Of a stretch of 64,000 bases of DNA, positions 10,076 to 22,012 are shown one piece after another (positions within the stretch are counted from its first letter, which is position 1; every line of letters begins with the position of its first letter). The stretch is from Schistocerca nitens. Taxonomy: Eukaryota > Arthropoda > Insecta > Orthoptera > Acrididae. The translations under genes and the position numbers were made by a program. The stretch spans positions 647,896,974 through 647,960,973 of the forward strand of contig NC_064616.1 of assembly GCF_023898315.1 (NCBI RefSeq), given 5' to 3'. Below the pieces are notes generated by a model that searched no databases, was not told the origin of the DNA, and saw only the letters and a program-made list of their open reading frames with translations.

Positions 10076-11828
10076 AGTTATGTGGAACACACAGCGTTTT
10101 CTTAAATATGTTTTACTGTTCCAAAACCCTGTCTCGTGTTTTCTGTTGCTAATTTATACCTAACATCTGCATTTGGCCTATGTAAGTCAATGAAAATGTA
10201 CGTTCATGTTCACAGTTTCCATAAGATAATGAAAGTTTTACAGGAATGTAAACACACTGTAATTTGTGCAAGATGAGGAAGTCTATTATTGACGAATCAT
10301 AACTGCAACTTAGAGACCCTATGATACTGAAATGATTTTACTGTCAGGGAATAGCTGAGACCTCTTTTCCATAAGTATTGAAATATTCCAAAGGTACCAC
10401 CAGTAGTTAATCTTCGAAGTTGGAGACTTCTTTCGGAAGCAAAGTTATTACTCTTATCGGCTAGAATGCTTCTCCATTTCAGTCATTTTTCTGAGCCACT
10501 GCGTTTTTATGTACAAAGCGTCATTACAAAAATAAAAGTGCGTACACGAAGTTGTTCATATATCTAATGAATAATTCCGTTGATTCGCTGTTTTTGAAGA
10601 ATACTGCCTTAAATTCCTCAAAGAATTTTATGCCATTGGCTACTGAGTTACTGCAGGGCTAATCATCAGTCCATTCGTTCAAATGACTTCGGATCTAAGT
10701 GAGTGGAAGTTCACTTGTGGCAAACTTTTAATCCAGCGAACTCTGGGGAAGTATCTTGTCCGTAAAAATTGTAGTTAATGATGTCATCGTTAAAAAGTAC
10801 ATCAGTTTTATTACGTCAGTTGTTTCTTACGCACTTTAGGACATGAATAGCGTTTGAAAATGCCCACAGTCTTCTGGTTACGTCAACTAGATTTGATATA
10901 CAGCAGGTAACTATTTTGATGCTAATAATTCCTAGACATTGTCAGATCTTTTTATTCAGTTGACTACTACAAGAAGCGAGTGCAATAAGTTTCGTTCGAG
11001 CTTGCTCTGACCAGTTAATTGCTTGATTCAGTATATGCTTGACATCACTAGGAGCGGCGGTGCGATTTGCATATACAGCAACAGGTTTAATCTAGCCCTG
11101 CAGCAGAGCAACAAACATGAACACCAGAGCGTGATTTGCAAGGTTATTATTACAAACCTCTGGAATGTATTCCCTAAACTGATGATCGCGTCAACTTTCA
11201 GCGAAGTGTTTCTGAACTGTAGCTTTTCTTGGAGGTTAACTTCATCAAAAATCAGCACACCTTTGTTTTCATCTTGTTCTCCCCGACAACATATCTTAAT
11301 TGCTTCCGCAGCCTGTGTGTTAATTCTACATGGACATTTGAGATCATTTACTAAATTTCGAGGTCTTGCTTCGGTAGGTTGTTGCAACAATCCGTGCTTG
11401 AAACAATGTCTGCATCCTTTGGGCTTCTTAATTTTTAACAGCACGCTGTCCACAAGAAAGTCGTTATCATACCGCATTCCCTTGTAATTTTTCAGTTGGC
11501 ATTTACTTAACATAATGTCAACTACGATTTTCTGTTTTTTACTGAGTTTACTATGGTCTAGGACATTTGATTAAGCTTTTCATCCTAGAGTTGCTTTCGC
11601 AGGAAATTGATTTCGACATTCACTGTTCTTAATTTCTAAAATTTCCAGTTTCTTGCTCTTCGATATTGTTCTTACGTAATTACTGCTCTGTCTGGTACCG
11701 ATCCATTCCCTACATTTTCCTCGAAAGAAGAAATACCGGCAGACATCCCAACTGCGTCTGGTTTACCGCCTTGTTTTCGCAACTTCTCTTTTGCGAGTGT
11801 TATACTGGCGATTTCCTTTCGAGTAATA

Positions 11829-13250
11829 CACTCCTGGAAATGGAAAAAAGAACACATTGACACCGGTGTGTCAGACCCACCATACTTGCTCCGGACACTG
11901 CGAGAGGGCTGTACAAGCAATGATCACATGCACGGCACAGCGGACACACCAGGAACCGCGGTGTTGGCCGTCGAATGGCGCTAGCTGCGCAGCATTTGTG
12001 CACCGCCGCCGTCAGTGTCAGCCAGTTTGCCGTGGCATACGGAGCTCCATCGCAGTCTTTAACACTGGTAGCATGCCGCGACAGCGTGGACGTGAACCGT
12101 ATGTGCAGTTGACGGACTTTGAGCGAGGGCGTATAGTGGGCATGTGGGAGGCCGGGTGGACGTACCGCCGAATTGCTCAACACGTGGGGCGTGAGGTCTC
12201 CACAGTACATCGATGTTGTCGCTAGTGGTCGGCGGAAGGTGCACGTGCCCGTCGACCTGGGACCGGACCGCAGCGACGCACGGATGCACGCCAAGACCGT
12301 AGGATCCTACGCAGTGCCGTAGGGGACCGCACCGCCACTTCCCAGCAAATTAGGGACACTGTTGCTCCTGGGGTATCGGCGAGGACCATTCGCAACCGTC
12401 TCCATGAAGCTGGGCTACGGTCCCGCACACCGTTAGGCCGTCTTCCGCTCACGCCCCAACATCGTGCAGCCCGCCTCCAGTGGTGTCGCGACAGGCGTGA
12501 ATGGAGGGACGAATGGAGACGTGTCGTCTTCAGCGATGAGAGTCGCTTCTGCCTTGGTGCCAATGATGGTCGTATGCGTGTTTGGCGCCGTGCAGGTGAG
12601 CGCCACAATTAGGACTGCATACGACCGAGGCACACAGGGCCAACACCCGGCATCATGGTGTGGGGAGCGATCTCCTACACTGGCTGTACACCACTGGTGA
12701 TCGTCGAGGGGACACAGAATAGTGCGCGGTACATCCAAACCGTCATCGAACCCATCGTTCTACCATTCCTAGACCGGCAAGGGAACTTGCTGTTCCAACA
12801 GGACAATGCACGTCCGCATGTATCCCGTGCCACCCAACGTGCTCTAGAAGGTGTAAGTCAACTACCCTGGCCAGCAAGATCTCCGGATCTGTCCCCCATT
12901 GAGCATGTTTGGGACTGGATGAAGCGTCGTCTCACGCGGTCTGCACGTCCAGCACGAACGCTGGTCCAACTGAGGCGCCAGGTGGAAATGGCATGGCAAG
13001 CCGTTCCACAGGACTACATCCAGCATCTCTACGATCGTCTCCATGGGAGAATAGCAGCCTGCATTGCTGCGAAAGGTGGATATACACTGTACTAGTGCCG
13101 ACATTGTGCATGCTCTGTTGCCTGTGTCTATGTGCCTGTGGTTCTGTCAGTGTGATCATGTGATGTATCTGACCCCAGGAATGTGTCAATAAAGTTTCCC
13201 CTTCCTGGGACAATGAATTCACGGTGTTCTTATTTCAATTTCCAGGAGTG
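11829..13250 (+). mobile_element. Tc1-like element, copy 1 (1422 bp)
   Basis: Terminal inverted repeats CACTCCTGGAAATGG... and ...CAATTTCCAGGAGTG match over about 27 bp with two mismatches, flanked by TA at 11827-11828 and 13251-13252. The same 1422 bp element occurs at 16509-17930 and 36302-37723, by eye around 98-99% identical. This copy interrupts the THAP transposase remnant. Confidence 0.95.
12073..13095 (+). pseudogene. Tc1-like transposase copy 1, two nonsense codons
   Basis: This is the frame equivalent to the intact 340-residue transposase at 36546-37568. It has TAG at 12223-12225 in place of the CAG (Gln51) of copy 3, and a second TAG just before 12615 where copy 3 has CAG (Gln180). 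The catalytic motifs FSDESRF, FQQDNARPH and LSPIEHVWD are intact. It cannot make a full protein, but its termini could still be moved by transposase from an intact copy. Confidence 0.93.
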
Positions 13251-13559
13251 TATTTTGGATAGATGTTTCAGTAAACTGAGGAATGTATGAGGAACCGCTG
13301 AACTGCTGAAGCGTTCCTCGTTCCAGCACTGTCAAGGAATTTCAGCTTGTTTATCGATCTTAAAGAAGTCTGCTGACGTTTTTCCACACTGAAATGTGAA
13401 TCGCACACAAAACAACTGAGAGTCAGTTCTTAGTCTTTCCGAGGAATTTCTCTCACCCATTTTGAAAATTCTACTTCGTTTTTTGGAAGCTTAAAAATAT
13501 TTACCTTTATTTTCTCTGCAGCCATATCTGCACACTGCAACGAAAAACGTGGGCATTTT

Positions 13560-13955
13560 TATTCTTTTTTCTGTAAATACGAGTAACTATAATTTTTAAC
13601 ACCTCTTTGTCATCGCAACCTTCAACTCTTCAACGTTTACTCGCAACACTTTTAACGAAGTTACAAAATAAGTGTAAACAAAGGCAACAAGCACCATTCG
13701 ACTGCACATCAAATGAGTCTCAAGCGACAGTGCTGCTCGTAGTTCGCGAGCACGCCACCTTTCCTATGCTATCTGTGGTACTGGGCGTGGAGTCAGCACA
13801 CTTTCTCTTCTACTTCCTATGCATTCGATGGCAATTAACAGCAAGTCAGCTTAGCAAAAGAACAGTTGATGAACAGGGCACAATGTCATGGTGAAATGAC
13901 AATCATATATGCAGAATATTTTGGGCCTTTGCAACATTGTGAGTCTAGATATAAC
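13560..13955. other. Spacer between THAP element and LINE
   Basis: A 95-codon plus-strand frame (13607-13894) shows no recognisable domain. Part of this stretch may be the 5' untranslated end of the THAP element. I see nothing else. Confidence 0.4.
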
Positions 13956-13959
13956 ATAA

Positions 13960-15000
13960 GCTGACAAAATCTCTTCTTCTTGCGTTATGGCCTCTGTAGG
14001 ACCACAGGTAGCCCCTTCGTGGACTCCATTTTCCTCTTCTTCTCCCAATACCTCTTCATTCTCTCTCTTCTTCTCTCCCGCTCTTCTTCTGAGATCTTCA
14101 GTGTCCTTTTCTCCTGTCGGCTCCACTGGTGACACTCTAATTTTTTCCTGTATTGTTCTCTGTCGTTGATCTCCGGCATATTGGTTGGTGTATATTTGTT
14201 CCTCCAATTTTCCTTTCCTTCGACCTTGATCCCCAATTCCAACAAGTCCTTCCAAAGTTCAACAACCCTCTTGATTCCTGTGTTTCCCCTTGTTCTCCCT
14301 GTTGTTTCACACACTCTCTTCGTCATTCTGTCCATACTCATCTTAATTGCATGTCCAGCAAACCGTGCTCTTTTGAGTCTGATTTCCCCAGATATTGTTC
14401 TCATGTTCCGGTACAGTTCTTCCCTAGGTCTTCGCATTCATCTCTCTCCATCTCTTTTGGGACGTAGTATTTCTCTGTGTTTTTCCCTCTTCTTTTTCTA
14501 GTTGTTCTGCTCCATTTCTTCCTTGTGTCATCATCTCAGCAGCATATAATACTGCATTCCTCACCATTGCCTTATAGTGGCTTATCTTTTCATCTGTGGA
14601 TGTGTTCTTTTTATTGTATATCTCTCTCGTCATACAGAAGGCTGACCTCATCTCCTCTGTTATTCCCTCCTTGCTCCTGTTCCTTCCTCTTATAAATTCT
14701 CCCAGCTATTTAAATTTGTCAACCATTTGCACAGTGTTTCCCAGTCTGCAGTGGTATTTAATGTCTTTGTCTTGTTACAGGCGATCCTCAGTCCCACCTT
14801 TCTGGCTACCTTACCTTAAGTTGTTGAGTTGTGTCTGTGTGTCTTCTTCTGTCTCACTTACTATTGCTATGTCGTCTGAAAAGGTAGGCAGTCCACTTGA
14901 GCCCTGTTGTCCTTTTCGTCCCCCACATAGGTCTTTGGTATTCCCATGTCCTCGTTTATTTCTCTCCACTGCCTGATAACTTCGTCCAGTGCTCTATTGA
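13960..15000 (-). pseudogene. LINE reverse transcriptase C-terminal part
   Basis: Minus-strand frames read, from high to low coordinates, DEVIRQWREINEDMG, YKAMVRNAVLYAAE, ELYRNMRTISGEIRLKRARF, GHAIKMSMDRMTKRV and a charged C-terminus ending LPVVLQRP before a stop. This is the thumb and C-terminal region of a LINE RT related in style to the one at the window start. It is followed directly by an AAGAAGAAG tail, as in RTE-like elements. The catalytic region is absent or too decayed, so the copy is 5'-truncated. The pogo/Tigger-like element begins 22 bases further on. Confidence 0.75.
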
Positions 15001-15486
15001 AGGAGCTGCAGAAGACATGTAGAGGAAGGGGTGTAAATGTGGAAGCGTGTGGGTAATGTGGAAACGTCTAGTATCTGGCCTGCAGAGTGCTGCACTGTGG
15101 TGGGACAGCCAGAAATTGTTGCAATAGTTCCTATTTGTCACGGTAGAGGGTTAGAACTCAGTTGAGCAACAGACGCCGTGACAGTGATGCAATTTACGTT
15201 CGCGCAATTTCTAAACCTTTTTCGAGGTAAGTTGTGCTATTATATTTATCTATATACTTTGTAGTTGTCTTTCTTTACGTCTGATAGCTTTAAGGGGAGG
15301 TGCATAGAAGGTTTTAGCAGTCCTTTGTCAACGTTAAATGGATAGTTGCTTAATGTAATCTACCGAAATTTAAAATGGTCATTGTGTAGGTAATGTGGAA
15401 GTATACATACGATGGCATTGTGGAAACGTTTCCACAATACCAACATCAAATACATTACTTCTAATACGTTTTGCGTCTGTTTCTAG

Positions 15487-16266
15487 ATGCCACGAAAGCT
15501 AACAGATCGGAAACCAAGAGCTATTGTGAAGAAGTGAGATGCTGAAAACATGATTAAGGCTATAATAGCCTCAAGGGAAAGCAGGTGGGGTTAAGAAGAG
15601 CAGTGAAAGCTTTCAGTGTACCTCAGACGACACTTCAAAGGTTTGTGCATACTGATATGTCACCTGAAGAATGTGTTTCTTTGAGACTTGGACGTAAGCT
15701 TGTACTACCTGATGCTATTGAGAAACAGTTGGTGCAGCATCTCATTGAAATGGATAAAACAGAAGGTCAATATCGTTGTCAAATATCTCATCAAATACGT
15801 GTGTGCCTCCACAAGATATCATGCCAGTCCCTCCTCTAAAGAGGACGGTTTCCAACACAGGTCGTAAGCCAGGTTCATCAGCTGTTTTGACATCTTCGCC
15901 TTATAAAACACGCCTTGAAGACTCCTTACTGAAGTGTAAACAGAAGCTTCCTAAGGCACCTGCCAAAAGCAAGAAAAAACGTGAAGCTCCTCCTAGAAAA
16001 CCGTGCAAAAACGGCGTAAGTTATCTGAGGATTCAGATGAAGAGCCTAGTGTACCAACTGTCTCTTCAAGCGAGTAACATTTGGATCTCGCAGTTGGGGA
16101 AGAAAAACCTACTGAAGAAGATGCAATTTGTATTTTTTGTGAAGGCGCATTTTCCGTAGACATTTGGGGAGAATTGTGGATTAAGTGTGTAGTGTGTGAG
16201 GAGTGGAGTCACTCTTTGTGTGCCGGAAATGAAGGAGATATTTACATACGCGATTTTTGCAAGTGA
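15487..16266 (+). pseudogene. pogo/Tigger-like transposase lacking its core
   Basis: From ATG at 15487 the frame reads MPRKLTDRKPRAIVKK, stop, then a Psq-type helix-turn-helix (ASRESRWGLRRAVKAFSVPQ is part) and LPDAIEKQLVQHLIEMD. The text then jumps to a low-complexity linker rich in Lys, Ser and Pro and a Cys/His region, CIFCEGAF...CVVCEEWSH SLCAG...DFCK, a PHD-like finger seen at the end of some insect pogo-like transposases. The roughly 250-residue DDE_1 catalytic domain expected between these parts is absent. There are also a stop and frame changes. It could bind DNA at most. Confidence 0.75.
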
Positions 16267-16508
16267 ACTTCGCTTATGAAGCATTTTTCTAATACAGTTG
16301 CGTTTAAAAATATTTTTGTATAGTTTAAATTTGGTATAAAATAAAATACTTTCTAACATTTTCAATAGTTTTCGTTTGAAGTAGTCAGTTTCCCACAATT
16401 TTAAGGCGTTTCCACATTACCTGCACTTCTTGAAAAATTAGTGAGTTGTTGTGCAAGCAGAATATGTTTTTTAATTTTTAACATATTTAGTTTTCGTGTT
16501 TCATAATA

Positions 16509-17930
16509 CACTCCTGGAAATGGAAAAAAGAACACATTGACACCGGTGTGTCAGACCCACCATACTTGCTCCGGACACTGCGAGAGGGCTGTACAGGCAA
16601 TGATCACACGCACGGCACAGCGGACACACCAGGAACCGCGGTGTTGGCCGTCGAATGGCGCTAGCTGCGCAGCATTTGTGCACCGCCGCCGTCAGTGTCA
16701 GCCAGTTTGCCGTGGCATACGGAGCTCCATCGCAGTCTTTAACACTGGTAGCATGCCGCGACAGCGTGGACGTGAACCGTATGTGCAGTTGACGGACTTT
16801 GAGCGAGGGCGTATAGTGGGCATGCGGGAGGCCGGGTGGACGTACCGCCGAATTGCTCAATACGTGGGGCGTGAGGTCTCCACAGTACATCGATGTTGCC
16901 GCCAGTGGTCGGCGGAAGGTGCATGTGCCCGTCGACCTGGGACCGGACCGCAGCGACGCACGGATGCACGCCAAGACCGTAGGATCCTACGCAGTGCCGT
17001 AGGGGACCGCACCGCCACTTCCCAGCAAATTAGGGACACTGTTGCTCCTGGGGTATCGGCGAGGACCATTCGCAACCGTCTCCATGAAGCTGGGCTACGG
17101 TCCCGCACACCGTTAGGCCGTCTTCCGCTCACGCCCCAACATCGTGCAGCCCGTCTCCAGTGGTGTCGCGACAGGCGTGAATGGAGGGACGAATGGAGAC
17201 GTGTCGTCTTCAGCGATGAGAGTCGCTTCTGCCTTGGTGCCAATGATGGTCGTATGCGTGTTTGGCGCCGTGCAGGTGAGCGCCACAATCAGGACTGCAT
17301 ACGACCGAGGCACACAGGGCCAACACCCGGCATCATGGTGTGGGGAGCGATCTCCTACACTGGCCGTACACCACTGGTGATCGTCGAGGGGACACTGAAT
17401 AGTGCACGGTACATCCAAACCGTCATCGAACCCATCGTTCTACCATTCCTAGACCGGCAAGGGAACTTGCTGTTCCAACAGGACAATGCACGTCCGCATG
17501 TATCCCGTGCCACCCAACGTGCTCTAGAAGGTGTAAGTCAACTACCCTGGCCAGCAAGATCTCCGGATCTGTCCCCCATTGAGCATGTTTGGGACTGGAT
17601 GAAGCGTCGTCTCACGCGGTCTGCACGTCCAGCATGAACGCTGGTCCAACTGAGGCGCCAGGTGGAAATGGCATGGCAAGCCGTTCCACAGGACTACATC
17701 CAGCATCTCTACGATCGTCTCCATGGGAGAATAGCAGCCTGCATTGCTGCGAAAGGTGGATATACACTGTACTAGTACCGACATTGTGCATGCTCTGTTG
17801 CCTGTGTCTATGTGCCTGTGGTTCTGTCAGTGTGATCATGTGATGTATCTGACCCCAGGAATGTGTCAATAAAGTTTCCCCTTCCTGGGACAATGAATTC
17901 ACGGTGTTCTTATTTCAATTTCCAGGAGTG
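16509..17930 (+). mobile_element. Tc1-like element, copy 2 (1422 bp)
   Basis: Same length and ends as copies 1 and 3, with TA at 16507-16508 and 17931-17932. It interrupts the 3' side of the pogo/Tigger-like element, which reads on after it to its own right terminus at 18053. This gives an unambiguous order of insertion. Confidence 0.95.
16753..17775 (+). pseudogene. Tc1-like transposase copy 2, late nonsense
   Basis: The frame is open from ATG 16753 through the whole catalytic core. A CGA-to-TGA change at 17635-17637 removes the last 45 or so residues (after RSARPA). All three catalytic residues are kept. Since C-terminal residues usually matter for folding, activity is doubtful. The change is a C-to-T transition at a CpG, the usual decay route. 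Confidence 0.92.
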
Positions 17931-18075
17931 TATTACATTCATTGCTAAAACATTATGAATTCGTTTTGGCTAATTTTTGAAGCTGAAAGAGAAGTAAACA
18001 TTTCTTTTATACAGCAAAAACAAACTGGGTTTCCACATTTTCACCCCTACCTCTATAAAGTACTTCTGGTAAAGG

Positions 18076-19328
18076 ATGTCACAACAACAGAATAATTCAT
18101 CAAGTGGTACTAGGACATTAAGGAAATGCAACAGAAAAAGAGTCAGACGAAAGAGGTATGATCAAGTCCCAAACATCACCCCTATAGCAGCTGTGGAAGA
18201 CCACCATGGCCTCGCTTGTCTCATATGCCATATTGTAAGAAAAGAGATAATACAACATTTGGTGGCAGCCAGAACTGTCAGAACAAGCACATAAGAGATG
18301 GCCACTAGGCATGTCGACCATATGTGACAGGAGACAATAGAGAATGTTGCAGAAGAGGGGTATCTATCTTTGCTACCAATCTCCATGTCAGTCGAACATG
18401 CCTCGAAGAATAGATTCAGCCAACTTGGACTCACGCCACCATCAAAGGACAACTTAGCATCCAACCCACACAAGTGCAATCAACTCTTCTACCAAGTGAA
18501 ACACCCTGCACAAGAAAAGGCATTTGGAGGACATGTAACCTACTGTAGAGAAAGAAGGTGAGTGTTCACCGACTTTTACGCCACAAGAAGTCAACCATTA
18601 CAATAGTCCTATTCACGCCAGTCAACTGCAGATGATTATAGTAGCCCAGTGAGCCGAAGGTAATCGCAGTAACAGGGACAAAATTACTCTTCAACATGCT
18701 GGAGCCATTTCGCTTTGCCAGACACAGTTACCAGCCACTCATCTGGCTGCCGAATTCAGGGAAACTAAGTGATGCTACCATCTATGGAAATATGGCCGCC
18801 ACAGGTGAAAAATCCTCTGTGGTTGACAGTTAACCAAGATTAGAGTAAATTTCATTGACATCACCATTGATGGCCAACCAGTCCAGGTACTAGTTGACTG
18901 ACTTCTGTAAAGTCGAATGCTTATTGTTTGCACCTAAAGAAGAGTATGTTCCATGATATAAAAGTGATTCTGCTGAGGGCCACAAATGGGAAATATATCC
19001 AGCCAAAACTAACGTGTATTGCAAGAGTAACTACTCATGGCAGTACACAGCCCTTCGAATTTTTTGTTTTAGCAGAATGTAGTAATCATGTTATTCTCGG
19101 ATGGAACTTCTTGCAGCCATCATAAACAATCATTGACTGTGGAGTATCAGAGCTACAGACTGACGAATATATTCCAACACACAAACATAACAAAGTTTGC
19201 TCTGGCCAGTTGTTTGCCGTGGAAGACGTTCTTATCCCGTCATCGTCAATGAAACGAGTTCCAGTCAATCGATATGCACAGTTAAACTATGAAGCTTTTG
19301 TCGACTGCACAAAAGAAATTTACATGCC
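18076..19328 (+). pseudogene. Gypsy-2 gag and protease remnant
   Basis: A chain of short frames (MSQQQNNSSSGTRTL..., EETIRDI-like helices decayed, HVTYCRERR, RQSTADDYSSPVSRR) fits the gag end and linker of a second, different Gypsy family. INFIDITIDGQPVQVLVD near 18850-18900 is the protease start; the T-G of the D-T-G box is replaced by a stop, so it is dead. The following text, ATNGKYIQPKLTCIARVTTH and VILGWNFLQ, is the C-terminal half of such proteases. It is cut at about 19328 by the LINE at 19329-26500 and continues after it. No LTR was found. Confidence 0.7.
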
Positions 19329-19630
19329 ATGTACATCTGCATCTACATGGATACTCTGCAAATCGCATGGCAGAGGGTTCATTGAACCACCTTCAAAATT
19401 CTCTATTATTACAATCTCGTATAGCGCGCGGTAAGAACTAACACTTACATCATACCGTACGAGCTCGGATTTCCCTTATTTTATCATGGTGATCGTTTTC
19501 CCTATGTACGTCGGTGTCAACAAAATATTTTCGCATTCGGAGGAGAAAGTAGGTGACTTGAATTTTATGAGAAGATACCACCACAACGAAAAACGCCTTT
19601 GTTTTAATGATGTCCACCCCAAATCCTGTA

Positions 19631-19837
19631 TCATTTCATGACACTCTCTGCCCTATTTCGCGATAATACAAAACGTGCTGCCCTTCCTTGAACTTTTTCG
19701 ATGTACTCCGTCAATCCTTTCTGGCAAGAATCCCACACCACGCAGCAGTTTTCTAAAAGAGGACGGACAAGCGTAGTGTAGGCAGTCTCCTTAGTAGACC
19801 CGTTAAATTTTCTAAGTGTCCTGCCATTACAACGCAT
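19631..19837 (-). pseudogene. LINE-A reverse transcriptase C-terminus
   Basis: The minus-strand frame reads TKETAYTTLVRPLLENCCVV, WDSCQKGLTEYIEKVQGRAA and RFVLSR, the RT thumb-to-tail motif (YK.LVRP.LEY..VW) of Jockey/CR1-type LINEs. It is separated from the rest of the RT by the Tc1-like insertion at 19869-21768. Downstream, 19345-19630 is the 3' untranslated region. Confidence 0.85.
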
Positions 19838-20282
19838 CTTTGGTTAGCCTTCCCCACAACATTTTCTACACTATGTGATCAAAACTATCCGGACACCCCC
19901 AAAAACAAACATTTTCCATATTAGGTGCATTTTGCTGCCACCTATTTCCAGGCATTCCATACCAGCGACCTCAGTAGCCATTAGACCTCGTGAGAGTGCA
20001 GAATGGGACGCTCTGTGGAACTCATGGACTTCGAACGTGGTCAGGTGATTGGGTGTCACTTGTGTCATACGTCTGTAAGCGAGATTTCCACACTCCTAAA
20101 CGTCCCTAGGTCCACTGTTTCCGATGTGGTAGTGAAGTGGAAAAATGATAGGACACGTACAGCACAAAAGCGTACAGGCCGACCTCGTCTGTTGACTGAC
20201 AGAGACCACTGACAGTTGAAGAGGGTCGTAATGTGTAATAGGCAGACATCTATCCAGACCATCACACAGGAATTGCAAACTA

Positions 20283-20949
20283 CTAGGGCTATTCGGAAAG
20301 TAAGTAACGATAGGTCGCGAAGTGGAAACCACAGGGAAAATCAAAACTGTTTTAATTGCAACTGTTAGTTACAACTTCCAGCTAGTTATCTCCATAGTCG
20401 CCGATCCGACTTAGACGTTTGCCATAGCGCTGTATCAACTTTCCAAAACCCTTGTTATAGAAGGCAGCCGCCAGTGCTTTCCGCCAATTCTCTAAGCTGG
20501 CCTACAGCTCGTTGTCAGTGCCAAAATGTTGTCTTCATAGCCAGCGGTTAATGTGAGCAGAGATGAAACTCAGAGGGAGACAATTACATACGGGCTGTAT
20601 TATGGGTAATCAAACATCTCCAATTAAAAACGATGCAAGAGCATCTTCATTGCCCCTGCAGAATGTGCCTGAGAAATGTCTTGAAGAAGAAAATGCACAA
20701 CAGTTATGTAATGTTGGCTGCATAGCTTCAGGCGAAATTTCTCACCAGGCCCTCGTACTTGGCGGGAGACACTATAGTTCTAGGTATCTTTTTGTGCTCC
20801 CTGTGTGCTCAGAACTAAAAAGAACGACGTAACGCGATCGATGGGCATACTAGAGACACTGCCCAACACACCTGTGCAAAACTTCATCAGATATTCACTG
20901 TGGTTACCATTTCGCGACCGATCGCTCCTTACTTTCCAAATAACCCTCG
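20283..20949 (-). mobile_element. Deleted mariner-type element, ~50 bp TIRs
   Basis: The ends CTAGGGCTATTCGGAAAGTA and, on the other strand, CGAGGGTTATTTGGAAAGTA extend into about 50 bp of imperfect inverted repeat. TA flanks both sides (20281-20282, 20950-20951). Only the C-terminal piece of a transposase remains, on the minus strand, so this is an internal-deletion derivative. It lies inside Tc1-like element C, itself inside LINE-A, itself inside Gypsy-2. Confidence 0.85.
20382..20549 (-). pseudogene. Mariner-type transposase C-terminal remnant
   Basis: The minus strand reads NRWL, stop, RQHFGTDNEL, stop, then ASLENWRKALAAAFYNKGFG and KLIQRYGKRLSRIGDYGDN before a stop close to the TIR. The pattern (NW....A..FY..G..KL..R...L...GDY) is the usual end of mariner-family transposases. 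N-terminal and catalytic parts are deleted. Confidence 0.75.
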
Positions 20950-22012
20950 TACACCATGATCCACTTGAAGTACTACGTCAATTAGGCGGGAGGTGAGAAA
21001 ACCGGTATTTCAAGGTCGACTGGCTGCTCATAAGACAAACATCACAGGGTAAATGCCAAACGACGCCTCTTCTGGTGTAAGGAGCGTATACATTGGACGA
21101 TTGAATAGTGGAAAAACGTTGTGTGCAGTAACGAATCACGGAACGCAATGTGGCGATCCGGTGGCAGGGTGTGGGGTATGTCGAATGCCCGGTGAACGCC
21201 ATCTGCCAGCATGTATAGCGCCACAGTAAAATTCGGAGGCGATGGTGTTATAGTGTGGTTGTGTTTTTCATGGAGAGGGCTTGCAGCCCTTGTTGTTTTG
21301 CGTGGCACTATCACAGCATTGATGTTTTAAGCACCTTCTTGCTTCCCACTGTTGAAAAGCAACTCAGGGTTGGCGATTGCATCTTTCAACACGATCGAGC
21401 ACCTGTTCATAATGCACAGCCTGTGGCAGAGTGTTACACGACAATAACATCCCTTTAATGGACTGGCCTGCACACAGTCCTGACATGAATCGTATAGAAC
21501 ACCTTTGGGATGTTTTGGACCGCCGACTTCGTGCCAGGCCTCACCGACTGTCCTCGATGCCTCTGCTCACTGAAGTACTCCGTGAAGAATCGGCTGCCAT
21601 TCCCCAAGAAACCTTCAAGCACCTTATTGAACGTATGCCTGCGAGAGTGGAAGCTGTCATCAAGACGGCGGGGCCAACACCATATAGAATTCCAGCATTA
21701 CCAATGGAGGGTGCCACGAACTTGTAAGTCATTTTGTCAGGTCTATGGATACTTTTGATCACATAGTGTCTGTATTCCTTCCAATTTAAGTTGCTCGTAA
21801 TTGTAATTCCTAGGTATTTAGTTGAATTCACGGCCTTTAGACTTGACTGATTTATCGTATAACCGAAGTTTAACGGATTTCTTATAGCACTCATGTGGAT
21901 GACCTCACACTTTTCGTTATTTAGGGTCAATTGCCAATTTTCGCACCATACAGATATCTTCTCTAAATCATTTTGCAATTTGTTTTGATCTTCTGATGAC
22001 TTTATTAGTCGA

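Larger units (their letters stand above)
10330..13545 (-). pseudogene. P-element-like THAP transposase, split
   Basis: Read on the minus strand, 13545-13370 gives a THAP-like zinc finger (CSV..YGCREN, FKLPKN, FSKWVREIPRKD, FVCDSHFS) with a frameshift and a stop. After the Tc1-like insertion at 11829-13250 the protein resumes with TLAKEKLRKQ, KGMRYDNDFLVDSVLLKI, LIFDEVNLQEKLQFR and, further on, RRLWAFSNAIHVLKCVRNN, DDIINYNFYGQDTS and FIRYMNNF-like text. Order and motifs match P-element/THAP9-type transposases, where a THAP domain binds DNA and an RNase-H-like core cuts it. Many stops are present. Terminal repeats were not identified, so ends are approximate. Confidence 0.78.
15022..18053 (+). 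mobile_element. pogo/Tigger-like element, deleted, carrying Tc1-like copy 2
   Basis: The left end GAGGAAGGGGTGTAAATGTGG pairs with the right end CCACATTTTCACCCCTACCTC, and both are flanked by TA (15020-15021, 18054-18055). Without the nested Tc1-like copy the element is about 1.6 kb. The coding part keeps the N-terminal DNA-binding and C-terminal zinc-finger regions of a jerky/CENP-B-like transposase but lacks the DDE core, so it is an internally deleted non-autonomous derivative. Confidence 0.85.
20003..21727 (+). pseudogene. Tc1-like transposase C, interrupted and mutated
   Basis: The start MGRSVELMDFERGQVIG leads into a helix-turn-helix (ISTLLNVPRSTVSDVVVKW) and a GRPR-like hinge (RTGRPRLL). 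The frame stops near 20212 and the gene is split by the insertion at 20283-20949. After it: NAKRRLFWCKERIHWT, then CSNESR where Tc1 transposases have an aspartate (AAC at 21130-21132), FQHDRAPVHN with the second aspartate, and MNRIEHLWD with the glutamate. Loss of the first catalytic aspartate plus frameshifts means no activity. Confidence 0.85.
19869..21768 (+). mobile_element. Tc1-like element C inside LINE-A
   Basis: The left end CACTATGTGATCAAAACTAT pairs with the right end TACTTTTGATCACATAGTG. The left flank is TA (19867-19868); the right flank is TC, probably a mutated TA. It holds a 667 bp mariner-type insertion at 20283-20949; without that it is about 1.2 kb. Confidence 0.88.

Noticed and set aside
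11800..13222. Antisense ORFs of 76-164 codons in the Tc1-like copies
   Set aside because: They recur in all three copies because the DNA is the same and GC-rich; motifs are only in the plus-strand frame.
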